DNA of 44,688 nucleotides from a virus. Positions 20,913 to 28,757 of this stretch are shown here, piece by piece (the stretch's first letter is position 1; every line of letters begins with the position of its first letter). Where the stretch lies: the IMG/VR virus record IMGVR_UViG_3300028536_000003, positions 1 through 44,688 of that record. The stretch is one strand, 5' to 3'. The notes under the pieces were generated by a model. That model ran no database searches. It was not told the DNA's origin and saw only the letters and a program-made list of their open reading frames with translations. The position numbers and the translations under genes were made by a program.

Positions 20913-22765
20913 TCGCCAACCTGAAACACAACTTCAATCGCATCAATACGCGCTATCTGCCCCGCGCCGTTAGGAATGCCAACTTGCCACGACCGGCGCC
21001 GCGACTGCCCTAAGTTTCTGGTTACCGGCTGCTGGTAAGCCATATTGATCTGACGCGGCGCGGTGAAAGTTCCTCCCTGCGCATCATTGTCGCTATAAGA
21101 AAGAGTGGCGTTAAACGCGACTCCCATCTGATCGCAAACCAACGTAACGGAACCCCATTGCTTGTAATTGCTGATCCCAAAGTCCATTGGCTTCGTAATG
21201 ACAAATCCGGTGTACGGCTGCGAAACATCCCCGTACCCAAGATCGGCGCCGGGTATGTTTTCGACTTTCATCAAATAGAAGTGCTGGCTATTGGCGTCGT
21301 ATCCAATTGAATAAGTCGAGTTGTTTAGAATACTGACATTGGTCAACGTGTTGTTGTTGACTTCGGTAGGATTTGGCTGCCATACATACCAAAGTTGCGC
21401 AGTCAGATCATATACAAATACAGTGGAACTAACCTCCGTAGTTATAGCAAACGACAGATGCCCCATGAAGGTAATGAATTTGGCGTTGACAACGCCGGAC
21501 ATCCCAAGAGACCGCTCAACAATCGGCACAGAAATGCGCTGTGGCGCTAGCGCGGTTGGTGACACCATATAGACTGGGAAAGCCGGATCTGTAGTGCCTG
21601 TCGCATCCGGGGGACCGACCCATCCCATGTACTCATTTGACGTTGCGACGCACTGAGAGCTTACGGCCCCGATGCCAAATGCTGCATTGATGATCGGCGC
21701 TACCGATGATCCATTTGTCGCGCCAGTGACGTAAAAGTACCGCAGTTGATCGGCCCCGAACGCGACAAGATAATCATTGTGGACTGCGAGTGTTACGGCA
21801 GTCGTAGCGGTATTAAGGAACGCCTGTACAAAGGCATCATCCTGCCAATTGGAGTCATCCCCTGGATTGCTGTTGAAAATATACCCTTGATCATTTAGGA
21901 CAAATTGATAGCTCAGCAAAGAGACTGCGCTTAGTGGATATGTAGCCGCCAGGAGGCCGCGATAATCAACGTTCCAAATATCCAATGCCCCTGTATCTGC
22001 ATTGATCAGGACCAGAAACGATGACGGAGAATTTTCGTACGGCTGCACGAATAGACCCTGCTCTTGGGACCAAGTTAAATTAAATGTGGCCCCGGTCCCT
22101 GTTCCCCCGGTAACCGATACTGGATTTGATGGAATTCCGGTATACAGAGCGGTCTGAACGAATGATGCGGTAAGGATTGCTCCGCTTCCATCAACGGTAT
22201 CAACCCGGATCCTTAATGCGGCCGTAAATGGCTGAGCGCTTCCGCCCACAACCGTTAGTACGTCCCCAGAGGTATAGCCAGTTCCTGGGGTGACTATGGT
22301 TTCGATTCGGACGGACAAATTATAAAATCCAACAGACGGAGAAAGGCGCGCGCCTAAAGGCGGCGCGTTGGTGGATCGATCTATAAAGAAGGACCCGACT
22401 TGAGTTTGGTGCGTTAAGTCATAGACCGCCACTACATAGTCATTAAAAACTGGCGTTGCAATATCAAAGCCGTGGTATATCCAAGCCGCATACGTAATTG
22501 TTTGATTTGGGTATAGCGCCGCTGCATTGGCGTAAGTGATGGGGAAAACCAGCAATTGGTCGATTATGATCGGGCCAATCGCGGGGAGTCCGGACGGAGA
22601 AAAAGCTCCCATATCCTGCGTGAACTTGATTGACGGACGGGCCATGAATGCTTTGCGTGCCGTGGACGGGTCAATGATGCCGTCTACGATAAATCCGAAC
22701 TGCGGATCGTAGTTTTCGACCAAGCTAACCCGCTCGGTTTTCTCAACTGGCTCAGGAGGACTCAT
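20909..22765 (-). CDS. P22 gp10-like tail hub / packaged-DNA stabilisation protein
   Basis: The 618-residue beta-rich protein has repeated blade-like segments (LVLINADTGALDIWNVDYRG, YMGWVGPPDAT, VFVYDLTAQLWYVWQPN, SYSIGYDANSQHFYLMKVEN). This is the look of the beta-propeller tail-accessory proteins of P22 (gp10) and T7-like nozzles. It follows the gp4-like gene with an ATGA overlap, the same order as in P22. It should plug the portal complex after packaging and form the tail hub. Confidence 0.8.
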   Translation of the reverse strand: MSPPEPVEKTERVSLVENYDPQFGFIVDGIIDPSTARKAFMARPSIKFTQDMGAFSPSGLPAIGPIIIDQLLVFPITYANAAALYPNQTITYAAWIYHGFDIATPVFNDYVVAVYDLTHQTQVGSFFIDRSTNAPPLGARLSPSVGFYNLSVRIETIVTPGTGYTSGDVLTVVGGSAQPFTAALRIRVDTVDGSGAILTASFVQTALYTGIPSNPVSVTGGTGTGATFNLTWSQEQGLFVQPYENSPSSFLVLINADTGALDIWNVDYRGLLAATYPLSAVSLLSYQFVLNDQGYIFNSNPGDDSNWQDDAFVQAFLNTATTAVTLAVHNDYLVAFGADQLRYFYVTGATNGSSVAPIINAAFGIGAVSSQCVATSNEYMGWVGPPDATGTTDPAFPVYMVSPTALAPQRISVPIVERSLGMSGVVNAKFITFMGHLSFAITTEVSSTVFVYDLTAQLWYVWQPNPTEVNNNTLTNVSILNNSTYSIGYDANSQHFYLMKVENIPGADLGYGDVSQPYTGFVITKPMDFGISNYKQWGSVTLVCDQMGVAFNATLSYSDNDAQGGTFTAPRQINMAYQQPVTRNLGQSRRRSWQVGIPNGAGQIARIDAIEVVFQVGE

Positions 22766-23496
22766 GGCCGAGTCGTGGACCCGGAAGTAGAGCCGCGACG
22801 ATCAGGGGCAAGCGAAACAGACGCCCACTCGCGATCCCAATCCTCCATCATCTGGATGTACATTTGCGACTTCTTTTCGATCTGATCGGCCTTCTGCGGC
22901 GGCGTCTGATTCTCCAACGTAGTTTCAGCGGCCAGGCCCCAGCGTAAGCACTGATACCATTCAGACGGAAAGTCGAAATTGTCGGTGAGGCTGTTCAGGT
23001 CCGAAATGTAACGCCGGATCGGAGCTTGAATGATGAAGTTGGCGGCAGTGTTGGCGTCCGGCGTGACGTACACGTAAAAGATGCCGTTGGGGATCAGATC
23101 GTCATAGAAATAGTTTGACGGCTGTCCGATATCCTGCTTGTTTCCGAGAGTCAGGTAATCGTATCTAGCCATCTTGAACAGCTCATAGGAATTGTTCGAC
23201 TGAAGGTTTAGAACGGTCGGCGCATCTTCAATCCGGAGCGGTCGGTCGGCGGTTACGTCGGCGCCGCTAGGACCAATGCTATAACTCGTCTTGTTGGCTT
23301 GAAGCGGAATAGTGATGTTCTCAATGGTCCAGAGCTTTATGCCACGGCTAGACCATGCCTTGATCATGATGTTTAGGGCTTCCAGCATGTTGCTGAGCTT
23401 GGTTGAATCTGCCGTCTGCGTATAGTCTAGCCAGCCCTGAAGGCGAAGGGCCGAATTGATGATGGTTTGCGCGTTGGCGTTGTAAGTAGTGCTCAT
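22762..23496 (-). CDS. P22 gp4-like tail accessory factor
   Basis: The 244-residue protein contains SALRLQGWLDYTQTADSTKL and the helix EALNIMIKAWSSRGIKLWTI. It continues with FPSEWYQCLRWGLAAETTLE and a C-terminal helix that contacts the portal in P22 (MYIQMMEDWDREWASVSLAP). These are the features of the head-completion/tail-accessory family. It attaches below the portal after DNA packaging. No lysozyme activity is suggested. It overlaps the genes on both sides. Confidence 0.85.
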   Translation of the reverse strand: MSTTYNANAQTIINSALRLQGWLDYTQTADSTKLSNMLEALNIMIKAWSSRGIKLWTIENITIPLQANKTSYSIGPSGADVTADRPLRIEDAPTVLNLQSNNSYELFKMARYDYLTLGNKQDIGQPSNYFYDDLIPNGIFYVYVTPDANTAANFIIQAPIRRYISDLNSLTDNFDFPSEWYQCLRWGLAAETTLENQTPPQKADQIEKKSQMYIQMMEDWDREWASVSLAPDRRGSTSGSTTRP

Positions 23497-23864
23497 GGTC
23501 CCAGTATCGGAGAGGGCATATCTTCGCCGGAATTATCGGTTGGGACAGTATCATCGTCTACGCCGATTGGCACAAGCCCGACGATGGCGCACCCTGCCAC
23601 GGCGTACCCAGCAATAGCGGACCTTCCTTGCAGCGTGCAAATTTGATGGCCAAAGATCGGGGGTGGAAGCGGTCGCGTCCAAGGCGGCGTTTGCTGGTCT
23701 GGGATGCCGCGCACGAAGTCTTGAGGCTGGCGAATTTCCCAGTCCGGTTGACAGACGTATAGCCCATCCCACCGCAGTTTTAGTTCGCTAGCCTTGTACT
23801 TGAACCCGCAAACATCGCAGACTGCATCCCAATCCCCGCTCTTCCACCAATCTGCGCGGCCCAT
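23493..23864 (-). CDS. Zinc-ribbon head protein, 123 aa
   Basis: The N-terminus reads SGDWDAVCDVCGFKYKASEL, then LRWDGLYVCQPDWEIRQPQD and PDQQTPPWTRPLPP. This block is highly conserved in many podo- and siphovirus genomes next to head-completion genes. CxxC plus a later Cys suggests a metal site. The C-terminal 40 residues are apolar Gly/Ala/Ile. Structural role unknown. Confidence 0.8.
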   Translation of the reverse strand: MGRADWWKSGDWDAVCDVCGFKYKASELKLRWDGLYVCQPDWEIRQPQDFVRGIPDQQTPPWTRPLPPPIFGHQICTLQGRSAIAGYAVAGCAIVGLVPIGVDDDTVPTDNSGEDMPSPILGP

Positions 23865-23872
23865 TGTTCACC

Positions 23873-24286
23873 TTACTTCCAGATCTTCAGGAGTTCCAGA
23901 GTCAGGGTGTAATTTGCGGGGGTTCCGGTGGAAAACCCGGTAGTTGACAGGCCAATGCTGCCAGTGGGGCTTGTGGCATTGTTCTGCTTGGCTCCGAAAC
24001 GGGGCCGGTAATTCACGTCCAGGCGACCGTTGAATGTCTCAAACAGGAGGGGTGCCGAGGCGTCGAAGAACAGGGAGATTTCCAAGCCATCGGAGCAATT
24101 GCCGATGACGCGCAGTACCCGAAGCTCCTTGGCTTTGTAAGTGTTATCCGGATCGGTAAATCCCAGAGTCGCCGGGTTGACGACGACCCCATAAGCCTGA
24201 TCCGATGCGGTAAGGACGCCGATCACGTCAACGACAACGTTAACCGGGCCATCTTCCCGAACGACGACTGACTGACTGTTCGCCAT
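23873..24286 (-). CDS. Virion-associated beta-rich protein, 137 aa
   Basis: Begins MANSQSVVVREDGPVNVVVD. Alternating strands over the whole length (YKAKELRVLRVIGNCSDGLE, LEISLFFDASAPLLFE, ANYTLTLELLKIW) suggest a jelly-roll or Ig-like decoration domain. It starts by overlapping the last base of the preceding gene. No annotated relative is recalled. Confidence 0.65.
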   Translation of the reverse strand: MANSQSVVVREDGPVNVVVDVIGVLTASDQAYGVVVNPATLGFTDPDNTYKAKELRVLRVIGNCSDGLEISLFFDASAPLLFETFNGRLDVNYRPRFGAKQNNATSPTGSIGLSTTGFSTGTPANYTLTLELLKIWK

Positions 24287-25014
24287 CAGAATCCGCTAAA
24301 GACCAAGGGGCGCTCCACGGCGCCAAGCAGATGGTCAACCGTCATGGTCTTGGCGGCAGAAGCGCCGGCGGATATTGAGACGGCCGGCGCCAGCAAAACT
24401 CCAGTGAGCTTGGTGCCGATGACAATCTGAGTGAAGTACTGATCGTTCAGATACACGGCAACGGTGTCCACGCCGTTGAATACAAACCCCATGGTCACAT
24501 AGGTGGCGTTAACCAAGGCGGCCGGAAGCGTCAGGATGGTGGTGCTGGTAACGGAATCCGCCACATCGGCGTAGTTCAACGTCCAAACCGGGGTGGCGCT
24601 GGAAGTCTTGTTGATCCAGATGCCATCAGTCGGCGCCTGAGTCGTGACGGCATTGACCATACCGAACTGAAGACGGCTCAGCAACACGTCCGATGCCTTG
24701 AACGCGACACGGAACCACATCTTCTGGCCGGCCGTCAGGACAAACGGGCAAACGGCGTTCTGCATGACCACAAGATCAGTGCTGGTGGTGCCCGTGGTGA
24801 GTAGGACCGTTCCACCGGCAGCAGCCGGATTTGTCACGGCTCCGGAGTCGTTGGCGGTGATGGTATAGAGCGCCGCCTGATAAAACATGAAGTCGTCAAA
24901 CATCGTCTGCATGATCGCCGGATCGATCATCCGGAACGTATGCAGATTGAAGTTCGGCGGCTGCGAGGAAACGCCCGCGTTGTAGACGGTCGGCCGCTGT
25001 AGATTCTGGGTCAT
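24286..25014 (-). CDS. Structural protein downstream of capsid, 242 aa
   Basis: The N-terminal 50 residues contain NFNLHTFRMIDPAIMQTMFD. The rest is a Thr/Val/Ala beta-rich body with LPAALVNATYVTMGFVFNGV and VAVYLNDQYFTQIVIGTKL, reminiscent of lectin/concanavalin-like sandwich strands. Position just after the major capsid gene suggests a decoration or fibre protein of the head. Unproven. Confidence 0.65.
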   Translation of the reverse strand: MTQNLQRPTVYNAGVSSQPPNFNLHTFRMIDPAIMQTMFDDFMFYQAALYTITANDSGAVTNPAAAGGTVLLTTGTTSTDLVVMQNAVCPFVLTAGQKMWFRVAFKASDVLLSRLQFGMVNAVTTQAPTDGIWINKTSSATPVWTLNYADVADSVTSTTILTLPAALVNATYVTMGFVFNGVDTVAVYLNDQYFTQIVIGTKLTGVLLAPAVSISAGASAAKTMTVDHLLGAVERPLVFSGF

Positions 25015-25017
25015 GGT

Positions 25018-25146
25018 TTAACCCTGCCCGATCATCTTCTTTGGCTTCGGCATAAACCGGGGCTTGGCCGTGCCTTTAGGCTTGGTCAGGTTGGTGGGGA
25101 AGCCGCTGTACTTGCCTTCCTTCACTGCGCGAACTTTCTTGTTCAT
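25018..25146 (-). CDS. Very basic small protein, 42 aa
   Basis: The open frame extends upstream into the capsid gene, but ATG 25146 with GGGGAGC just upstream is the reasonable start. The product MNKKVRAVKEGKYSGFPTNL... has about 12 Lys/Arg and ends KPKKMIGQG. Small basic peptides of this type follow capsid genes in many phages. DNA binding inside the head is possible. Confidence 0.65.
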   Translation of the reverse strand: MNKKVRAVKEGKYSGFPTNLTKPKGTAKPRFMPKPKKMIGQG

Positions 25147-25147
25147 G

Positions 25148-26065
25148 TTAGCTCCCCTGCGTGCCGAACAGGCCGCGCGGGTCGGACCAGCCCGGAACAT
25201 AGCGCTCCGTGGCCTTCGCCATCGCGTTGGTGGTGGAAAAGTCGTTGTCCTGAGTAAACTGCAACGGCCGGCGCTGGTAGAATTTCATGGCGTCAGTGCA
25301 GTTGGTACGGATGAACCAAGCCGTCGAGGACGAGAAGTAGTGGTTGACGTGCACGCCCTTGGGGAACATGCCGATAGCCGCTACGACGTTGACATCGTTG
25401 TTGGCGGTGCCGGTCTGAAACACCGACTTGACGATGCGCTGCGCTTGGAAAAAGTTGCTTGGGCTGACCAGAAGATGGGTAGATTTCAGGGCGGCCAGCA
25501 ATCCGCGATCATTCGTGACCTGCATGATCTGGATGCCCAGATTCTCGATTGCCGCCTCGGACAGCGTGGAACTGACGGTGAGCTGGTTGCTGAACGTGCC
25601 GCCCGAAGTATTCGGGTGCGCGGTGCCGATCAGAGAGACACCATCACCGCCAGTGAAGGCGCCGTTGAAGGCGCGGTTGTAGATCTGCGAGCAGACGTTT
25701 TCCTTGGTCTGGTGCATCGAAATGGCCAAGGACTGCGCGCGCTTGCGGGACAGGCTCTCGTACAGGTTGTCCTCAAGCTCTTCCTCGGTCACGATGTAGC
25801 CGGAACCGTAGACGGTGTGGACATACCGGCTCTCATAGCCCTGAAAGGACGAATCGTAGTTGATGGACTGTCCTTCGGGCTTGACGGTCGCCAAGCCGAA
25901 AGTGACATCCTGCACGTCGATTTCGTAGTTCTTGTCCGAAGTCATGATCTCGAAGAGATTCACATACTCCGGCTCATGTTCCGCGTAGACATCGCCAAAC
26001 CATGCGGCAACACCGGGCCAAAGGGCGCGGGGATGTGAGCCTGTATTGATAATTCCGCCAGCCAT
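25148..26065 (-). CDS. Major capsid protein
   Basis: The 305-residue protein has the character of an HK97-fold capsid subunit. The N-terminus is NTGSHPRALWPGVAAWFGDV; YVNLFEIMTSDKNYEIDVQD follows, then the long-helix region (YIVTEEELEDNLYESLSRKR, AQSLAISMHQTKENVCSQIY). A middle segment GVSLIGTAHPNTSGGTFSNQ is a capsid signature in several podoviruses, and LLVSPSNFFQAQRIVKSVFQ belongs to the A-domain. No protease gene is present and the N-terminus shows no delta domain, so processing is not expected; scaffolding comes from 27273-28136. Confidence 0.87.
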   Translation of the reverse strand: MAGGIINTGSHPRALWPGVAAWFGDVYAEHEPEYVNLFEIMTSDKNYEIDVQDVTFGLATVKPEGQSINYDSSFQGYESRYVHTVYGSGYIVTEEELEDNLYESLSRKRAQSLAISMHQTKENVCSQIYNRAFNGAFTGGDGVSLIGTAHPNTSGGTFSNQLTVSSTLSEAAIENLGIQIMQVTNDRGLLAALKSTHLLVSPSNFFQAQRIVKSVFQTGTANNDVNVVAAIGMFPKGVHVNHYFSSSTAWFIRTNCTDAMKFYQRRPLQFTQDNDFSTTNAMAKATERYVPGWSDPRGLFGTQGS

Positions 26066-26081
26066 TTCTCAGTTCTCCCAG

Positions 26082-26687
26082 TTAAGCGCCGACAGTGCCG
26101 GTGCCGCCCTTCAGTTCGTGGTTGTTGAAGATGACGTACCAGCGGCAGAAAGCACCGAAGGCGTTCTGACCATCGGCGCGGGCGCCAACGATCTTGCAGG
26201 GGTACGTCGCATTGCCGCTGGCGAAGCTGGACGACAACAGGACCGTGGCGGACACCGGATTGCTGGCCGGGGACGGCGCGGCAACGGTGAATTCAGCGTT
26301 CTGGCCGACCGCAGCGGCCACCAGATTGCCGGTGGTGATGCCGTCGTCGGTAACCTCGAAAATCACGTTCGGGTCATCGACCACCAGCGCATAGAACGCC
26401 TGCGCCTTGGTTGCCGGGACGGAAACCTGATACGGGGTGCTGATATTGGTGTAGAACCCGACAATGACGCCGCGAACCGGGCCGACGCCGGGGGAGGCGG
26501 TGACCTTGACGATCTGCTGATAGAAATTGGTGGGGTCCGCGCCTTCGGTGGACTTGACGACATCGCCAATGTAATAGGCGTTGCCATCCGTCGAAGGGAT
26601 GTAGTAGAGGCGAGCCTGACCGGACCAGTTGGCCCCGGTGATGGTGCTTACAGGGCTGAAGCCGTTCGGGCGATTGACATTTGCCAA
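26082..26687 (-). CDS. Head decoration/structural protein, 201 aa
   Basis: Begins MANVNRPNGFSPVSTITGAN, typical of phage head-associated proteins encoded just before the capsid gene. Beta-rich with Ala/Val/Thr surfaces (VSVPATKAQAFYALVVDDPN, VIFEVTDDGITTGNLVAAAV); ends GGTGTVGA. Likely trimeric decoration or cement; the precise role is inferred only from place and composition. Confidence 0.7.
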   Translation of the reverse strand: MANVNRPNGFSPVSTITGANWSGQARLYYIPSTDGNAYYIGDVVKSTEGADPTNFYQQIVKVTASPGVGPVRGVIVGFYTNISTPYQVSVPATKAQAFYALVVDDPNVIFEVTDDGITTGNLVAAAVGQNAEFTVAAPSPASNPVSATVLLSSSFASGNATYPCKIVGARADGQNAFGAFCRWYVIFNNHELKGGTGTVGA

Positions 26688-26702
26688 GGGGAAATCTCCA
26701 GT

Positions 26703-27230
26703 TTATGCATTGGTGGTCCGCTCCATTTTGATACCGCTCTTGGGAATGTAGGTGCGGCCTTTCGCGTCACCATCACGCTCGCCGCGACTTTCATCCCCGC
26801 CCAAAATGGCGTCATCTACCTTGTCGCAATATTCCTGGATAATCGCCTGATCTTCTTGGTACCACTCTTCCTTGATTTTCATCAAGTAGGAGTACACGCC
26901 GCCAGCTTCATTCCGGCCATGGACTCGTTTGATGCGGGTATCCCCGCCATCTGATTCCTCGGCCGCGCCGTAGTCCGATGCATTCACGAATTCATAATCG
27001 GCATCAAGGAATTCGTGCATTTTCGGCTCGTCCACCCAACACAGGTGGAACCCCGGCAGCTCGCGTGCGTTCAACTTCCCTTTCGGCAGGCTCAAGCTTC
27101 TCTCGCGCCGCCTCTGTGAAATCTCCCGCTGTGCAACGGTACGAACAACAGGCTCTTCATTTTCGACACCGGAAGCCCTCTGACCCCGGATTCCGGGAGG
27201 GCGTCCACGTCTTCGATTTGAGTCTGTCAT
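26703..27230 (-). CDS. Head-assembly-associated protein, 175 aa
   Basis: A basic, disordered N-terminus (MTDSNRRRGRPPGIRGQRAS) contains an AT-hook-like RGRPPG. The core LPGFHLCWVDEPKMHEFLDA with DYEFVNASDYG and VYSYLMKIKEEWYQEDQ recurs in phage genomes between scaffold and capsid genes. The RGRPPG may bind DNA minor groove. A promoter-like TTGACA site lies directly upstream. Confidence 0.65.
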   Translation of the reverse strand: MTDSNRRRGRPPGIRGQRASGVENEEPVVRTVAQREISQRRRERSLSLPKGKLNARELPGFHLCWVDEPKMHEFLDADYEFVNASDYGAAEESDGGDTRIKRVHGRNEAGGVYSYLMKIKEEWYQEDQAIIQEYCDKVDDAILGGDESRGERDGDAKGRTYIPKSGIKMERTTNA

Positions 27231-27236
27231 GATTGT

Positions 27237-27265
27237 TTTATCCTATAAAAAAAGAGTTGTGTCAA
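27237..27265 (-). promoter_or_regulatory. Internal late-operon promoter candidate
   Basis: On the minus strand TTGACA (27265-27260) is followed by a 17-base spacer and GATAAA (27242-27237). Initiation about 7 bases on would fall at the ATG of the gene at 27230, giving a nearly leaderless message. It would raise transcription of the head genes including major capsid. Confidence 0.5.
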
Positions 27266-27272
27266 GTTTTAC

Positions 27273-28136
27273 TCAATAGAAGGCGTCGGGCGGGGCGTAT
27301 TTGATATACGACTCTCGGCTCTTGACCATGCCCTTGCTGATGAGTTTGTCGCACGCCTGCTGAAATTCCGGTCGCATCTTCTCGAATGACTTTGGGCCTC
27401 CCGTTGCCTGCCGCTGCGCGTTGGCGCCTTCAAACATGGGCGTCTTCCCGTTGCCATTTTTGCGCCCGAATTTCTCCGGGTATGCGCGCATCGTGCGGTC
27501 GCGGATTTTGCTCAGGAAATCGTCTGCGGCCTCCGGAGAGGCAACCGGGTTGAAGCCCTGCTTCTTGAGCGTATCGGCAACGGAGTCCGCAAAGGACTTC
27601 AGTTCCGGATCTTCGTTGTACCAAGTCGCTTCATCATTGTGCCGCTTGACCACGGCCTGGATTTCGGGCGGGATTTGCGGTGCCCTGCGTTCCTCCTGCC
27701 TCGGTGCCGGCGCTTCGATTTCGCGCAGCTTGGCGTCAGCAGCATCGAATGCATCGGGATCGTTGTTGCGCATGGCCTCCCGGCGTTCGGCGCGCAGAGA
27801 TTCGACGGCGGCAATCTTGGCCCGCTCTTCGATTCCGGTCATGAACTGCTTGGAAGCGTTGATGACTTCCTTGGATTCATCCAACTCGCGCTGCACTTTG
27901 GTCAACTGCTCCTGCAACTGCCGGTTCTCAGCCCGGGCAATCGGGATATAGTCGTCGGCGCGCTCATTCCACTGTTCGGCAGGGCGCCACTTTTCGGGGT
28001 TTCCCTTGAACTTTTCCTTCGGCATCCAGCCGGAACGCTGGGCGCGCACTTCCGCTTCGGTCGGGCCTTGATGTTGCTGTTCGTCGCCGTGGTCGGCGTT
28101 ATCGGGAATCAATTCTTCCGGTAGTGCGTTGTTCAT
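27273..28136 (-). CDS. Scaffolding protein
   Basis: Highly charged, Gln/Glu/Lys/Arg-rich and helical over 287 residues. It carries GWMPKEKFKGNPEKWRPAEQ, a motif common at the start of podovirus scaffolds, then a long coiled coil (NRQLQEQLTKVQRELDESKE). The C-terminus is basic (RTMRAYPEKFGRKNGNGKTP to the end), as needed to bind the capsid inner surface. Located between the GroES-like and capsid genes. Confidence 0.8.
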   Translation of the reverse strand: MNNALPEELIPDNADHGDEQQHQGPTEAEVRAQRSGWMPKEKFKGNPEKWRPAEQWNERADDYIPIARAENRQLQEQLTKVQRELDESKEVINASKQFMTGIEERAKIAAVESLRAERREAMRNNDPDAFDAADAKLREIEAPAPRQEERRAPQIPPEIQAVVKRHNDEATWYNEDPELKSFADSVADTLKKQGFNPVASPEAADDFLSKIRDRTMRAYPEKFGRKNGNGKTPMFEGANAQRQATGGPKSFEKMRPEFQQACDKLISKGMVKSRESYIKYAPPDAFY

Positions 28137-28522
28137 TCGATATCTCCAAAGCTGCCTTGTGCCCGCGCAACGGCGGTTTCCTCTTCGCTCATGGTGAGAA
28201 TGGCGCCGATGTCCAAATCATTAAGCAACCGATAAACGCGGCCGCCGAATTTGTAATTGAGTCCGCTATAGCGAGCGAACAGAACGCGGTCGCCGGTATC
28301 GCACCATTTGAACGGCTGATCTGCCCAAGCGCCGGGTCCGATTTCGACTACGACCCCGCTTTCCTGCGCTACCTGCTCGCGCTCTTTCTGGGTCTTTGGT
28401 CGGACAAGTTTGCTGCCGGCAAAGGTATCCGATACGACATCCGGCATGACCAAGATACGGTGGCCGCCTGGATGTATGCCGATGTCAACAATCGGCGGTT
28501 TGAATTCATGCGGCTTCTGCAT
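28133..28522 (-). CDS. GroES-like co-chaperonin (Cpn10)
   Basis: The 129 residues carry the Cpn10 pattern: HRILVMPDVVSDTFAGSKLV (strands and the mobile-loop region), KEREQVAQESGVVVEIGPGA, then GDRVLFARYSGLNYKFGGRV and VYRLLNDLDIGAIL (the VLxxxYxGxxxxxxxxxYxxxxxxDIxA end). It should cap host GroEL and change the cage for capsid folding, as T4 gp31 does. Lying between portal and scaffold it is timed with head assembly. It overlaps both neighbours (17 and 4 bases). Confidence 0.85.
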   Translation of the reverse strand: MQKPHEFKPPIVDIGIHPGGHRILVMPDVVSDTFAGSKLVRPKTQKEREQVAQESGVVVEIGPGAWADQPFKWCDTGDRVLFARYSGLNYKFGGRVYRLLNDLDIGAILTMSEEETAVARAQGSFGDIE

Positions 28523-28757
28523 GGTCGGCCTCCGGCTCGATGTCGGCGGCTTCGCAAAGCCCTTCGTAGGTCATGGCGATGATCTTGGCCGCCATGAGCG
28601 CCTGCCCAGCAGTTCGGTCTGCCACGCGTTCGGTTTGGTAGCCGTCGTTAAGCCAGTCCTCCGATGCCCGCTCCACCTGCGCCCGCATCCCCTCCTGCAG
28701 CGCTCGCGTCACCGGATGCTCCTGCCACTGCTTGAACTGCTCCCGCTTTATTTCCAT
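28506..28757 (-). CDS. Conserved head-cluster protein overlapping portal 3' end, 83 aa
   Basis: Begins MEIKREQFKQWQEHPVTRAL, a helical pattern (K-x-W-x-x-H-P-V-T-x-x-x) that I recall from small proteins encoded after phage portals. The first 36 codons lie in another frame within the portal gene, an overlap of 110 bases. The overlapped portal end is Gly/Ala low-complexity, suggesting one frame was adapted to the other. Start alternatives (Met24) would still overlap by about 41 bases. Confidence 0.65.
   Translation of the reverse strand: MEIKREQFKQWQEHPVTRALQEGMRAQVERASEDWLNDGYQTERVADRTAGQALMAAKIIAMTYEGLCEAADIEPEADHAEAA

Noticed and set aside
25064-26038. 324-codon open frame antisense to the major capsid gene
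   Set aside because: Long antisense openness in a GC-rich, codon-biased gene is expected; no ribosome site and the minus-strand capsid protein is clear.
26046-26954. 302-codon open frame antisense to head genes
   Set aside because: Crosses two well supported minus-strand genes and their junction; low-complexity Ala/Gly/Asp composition typical of a shadow.
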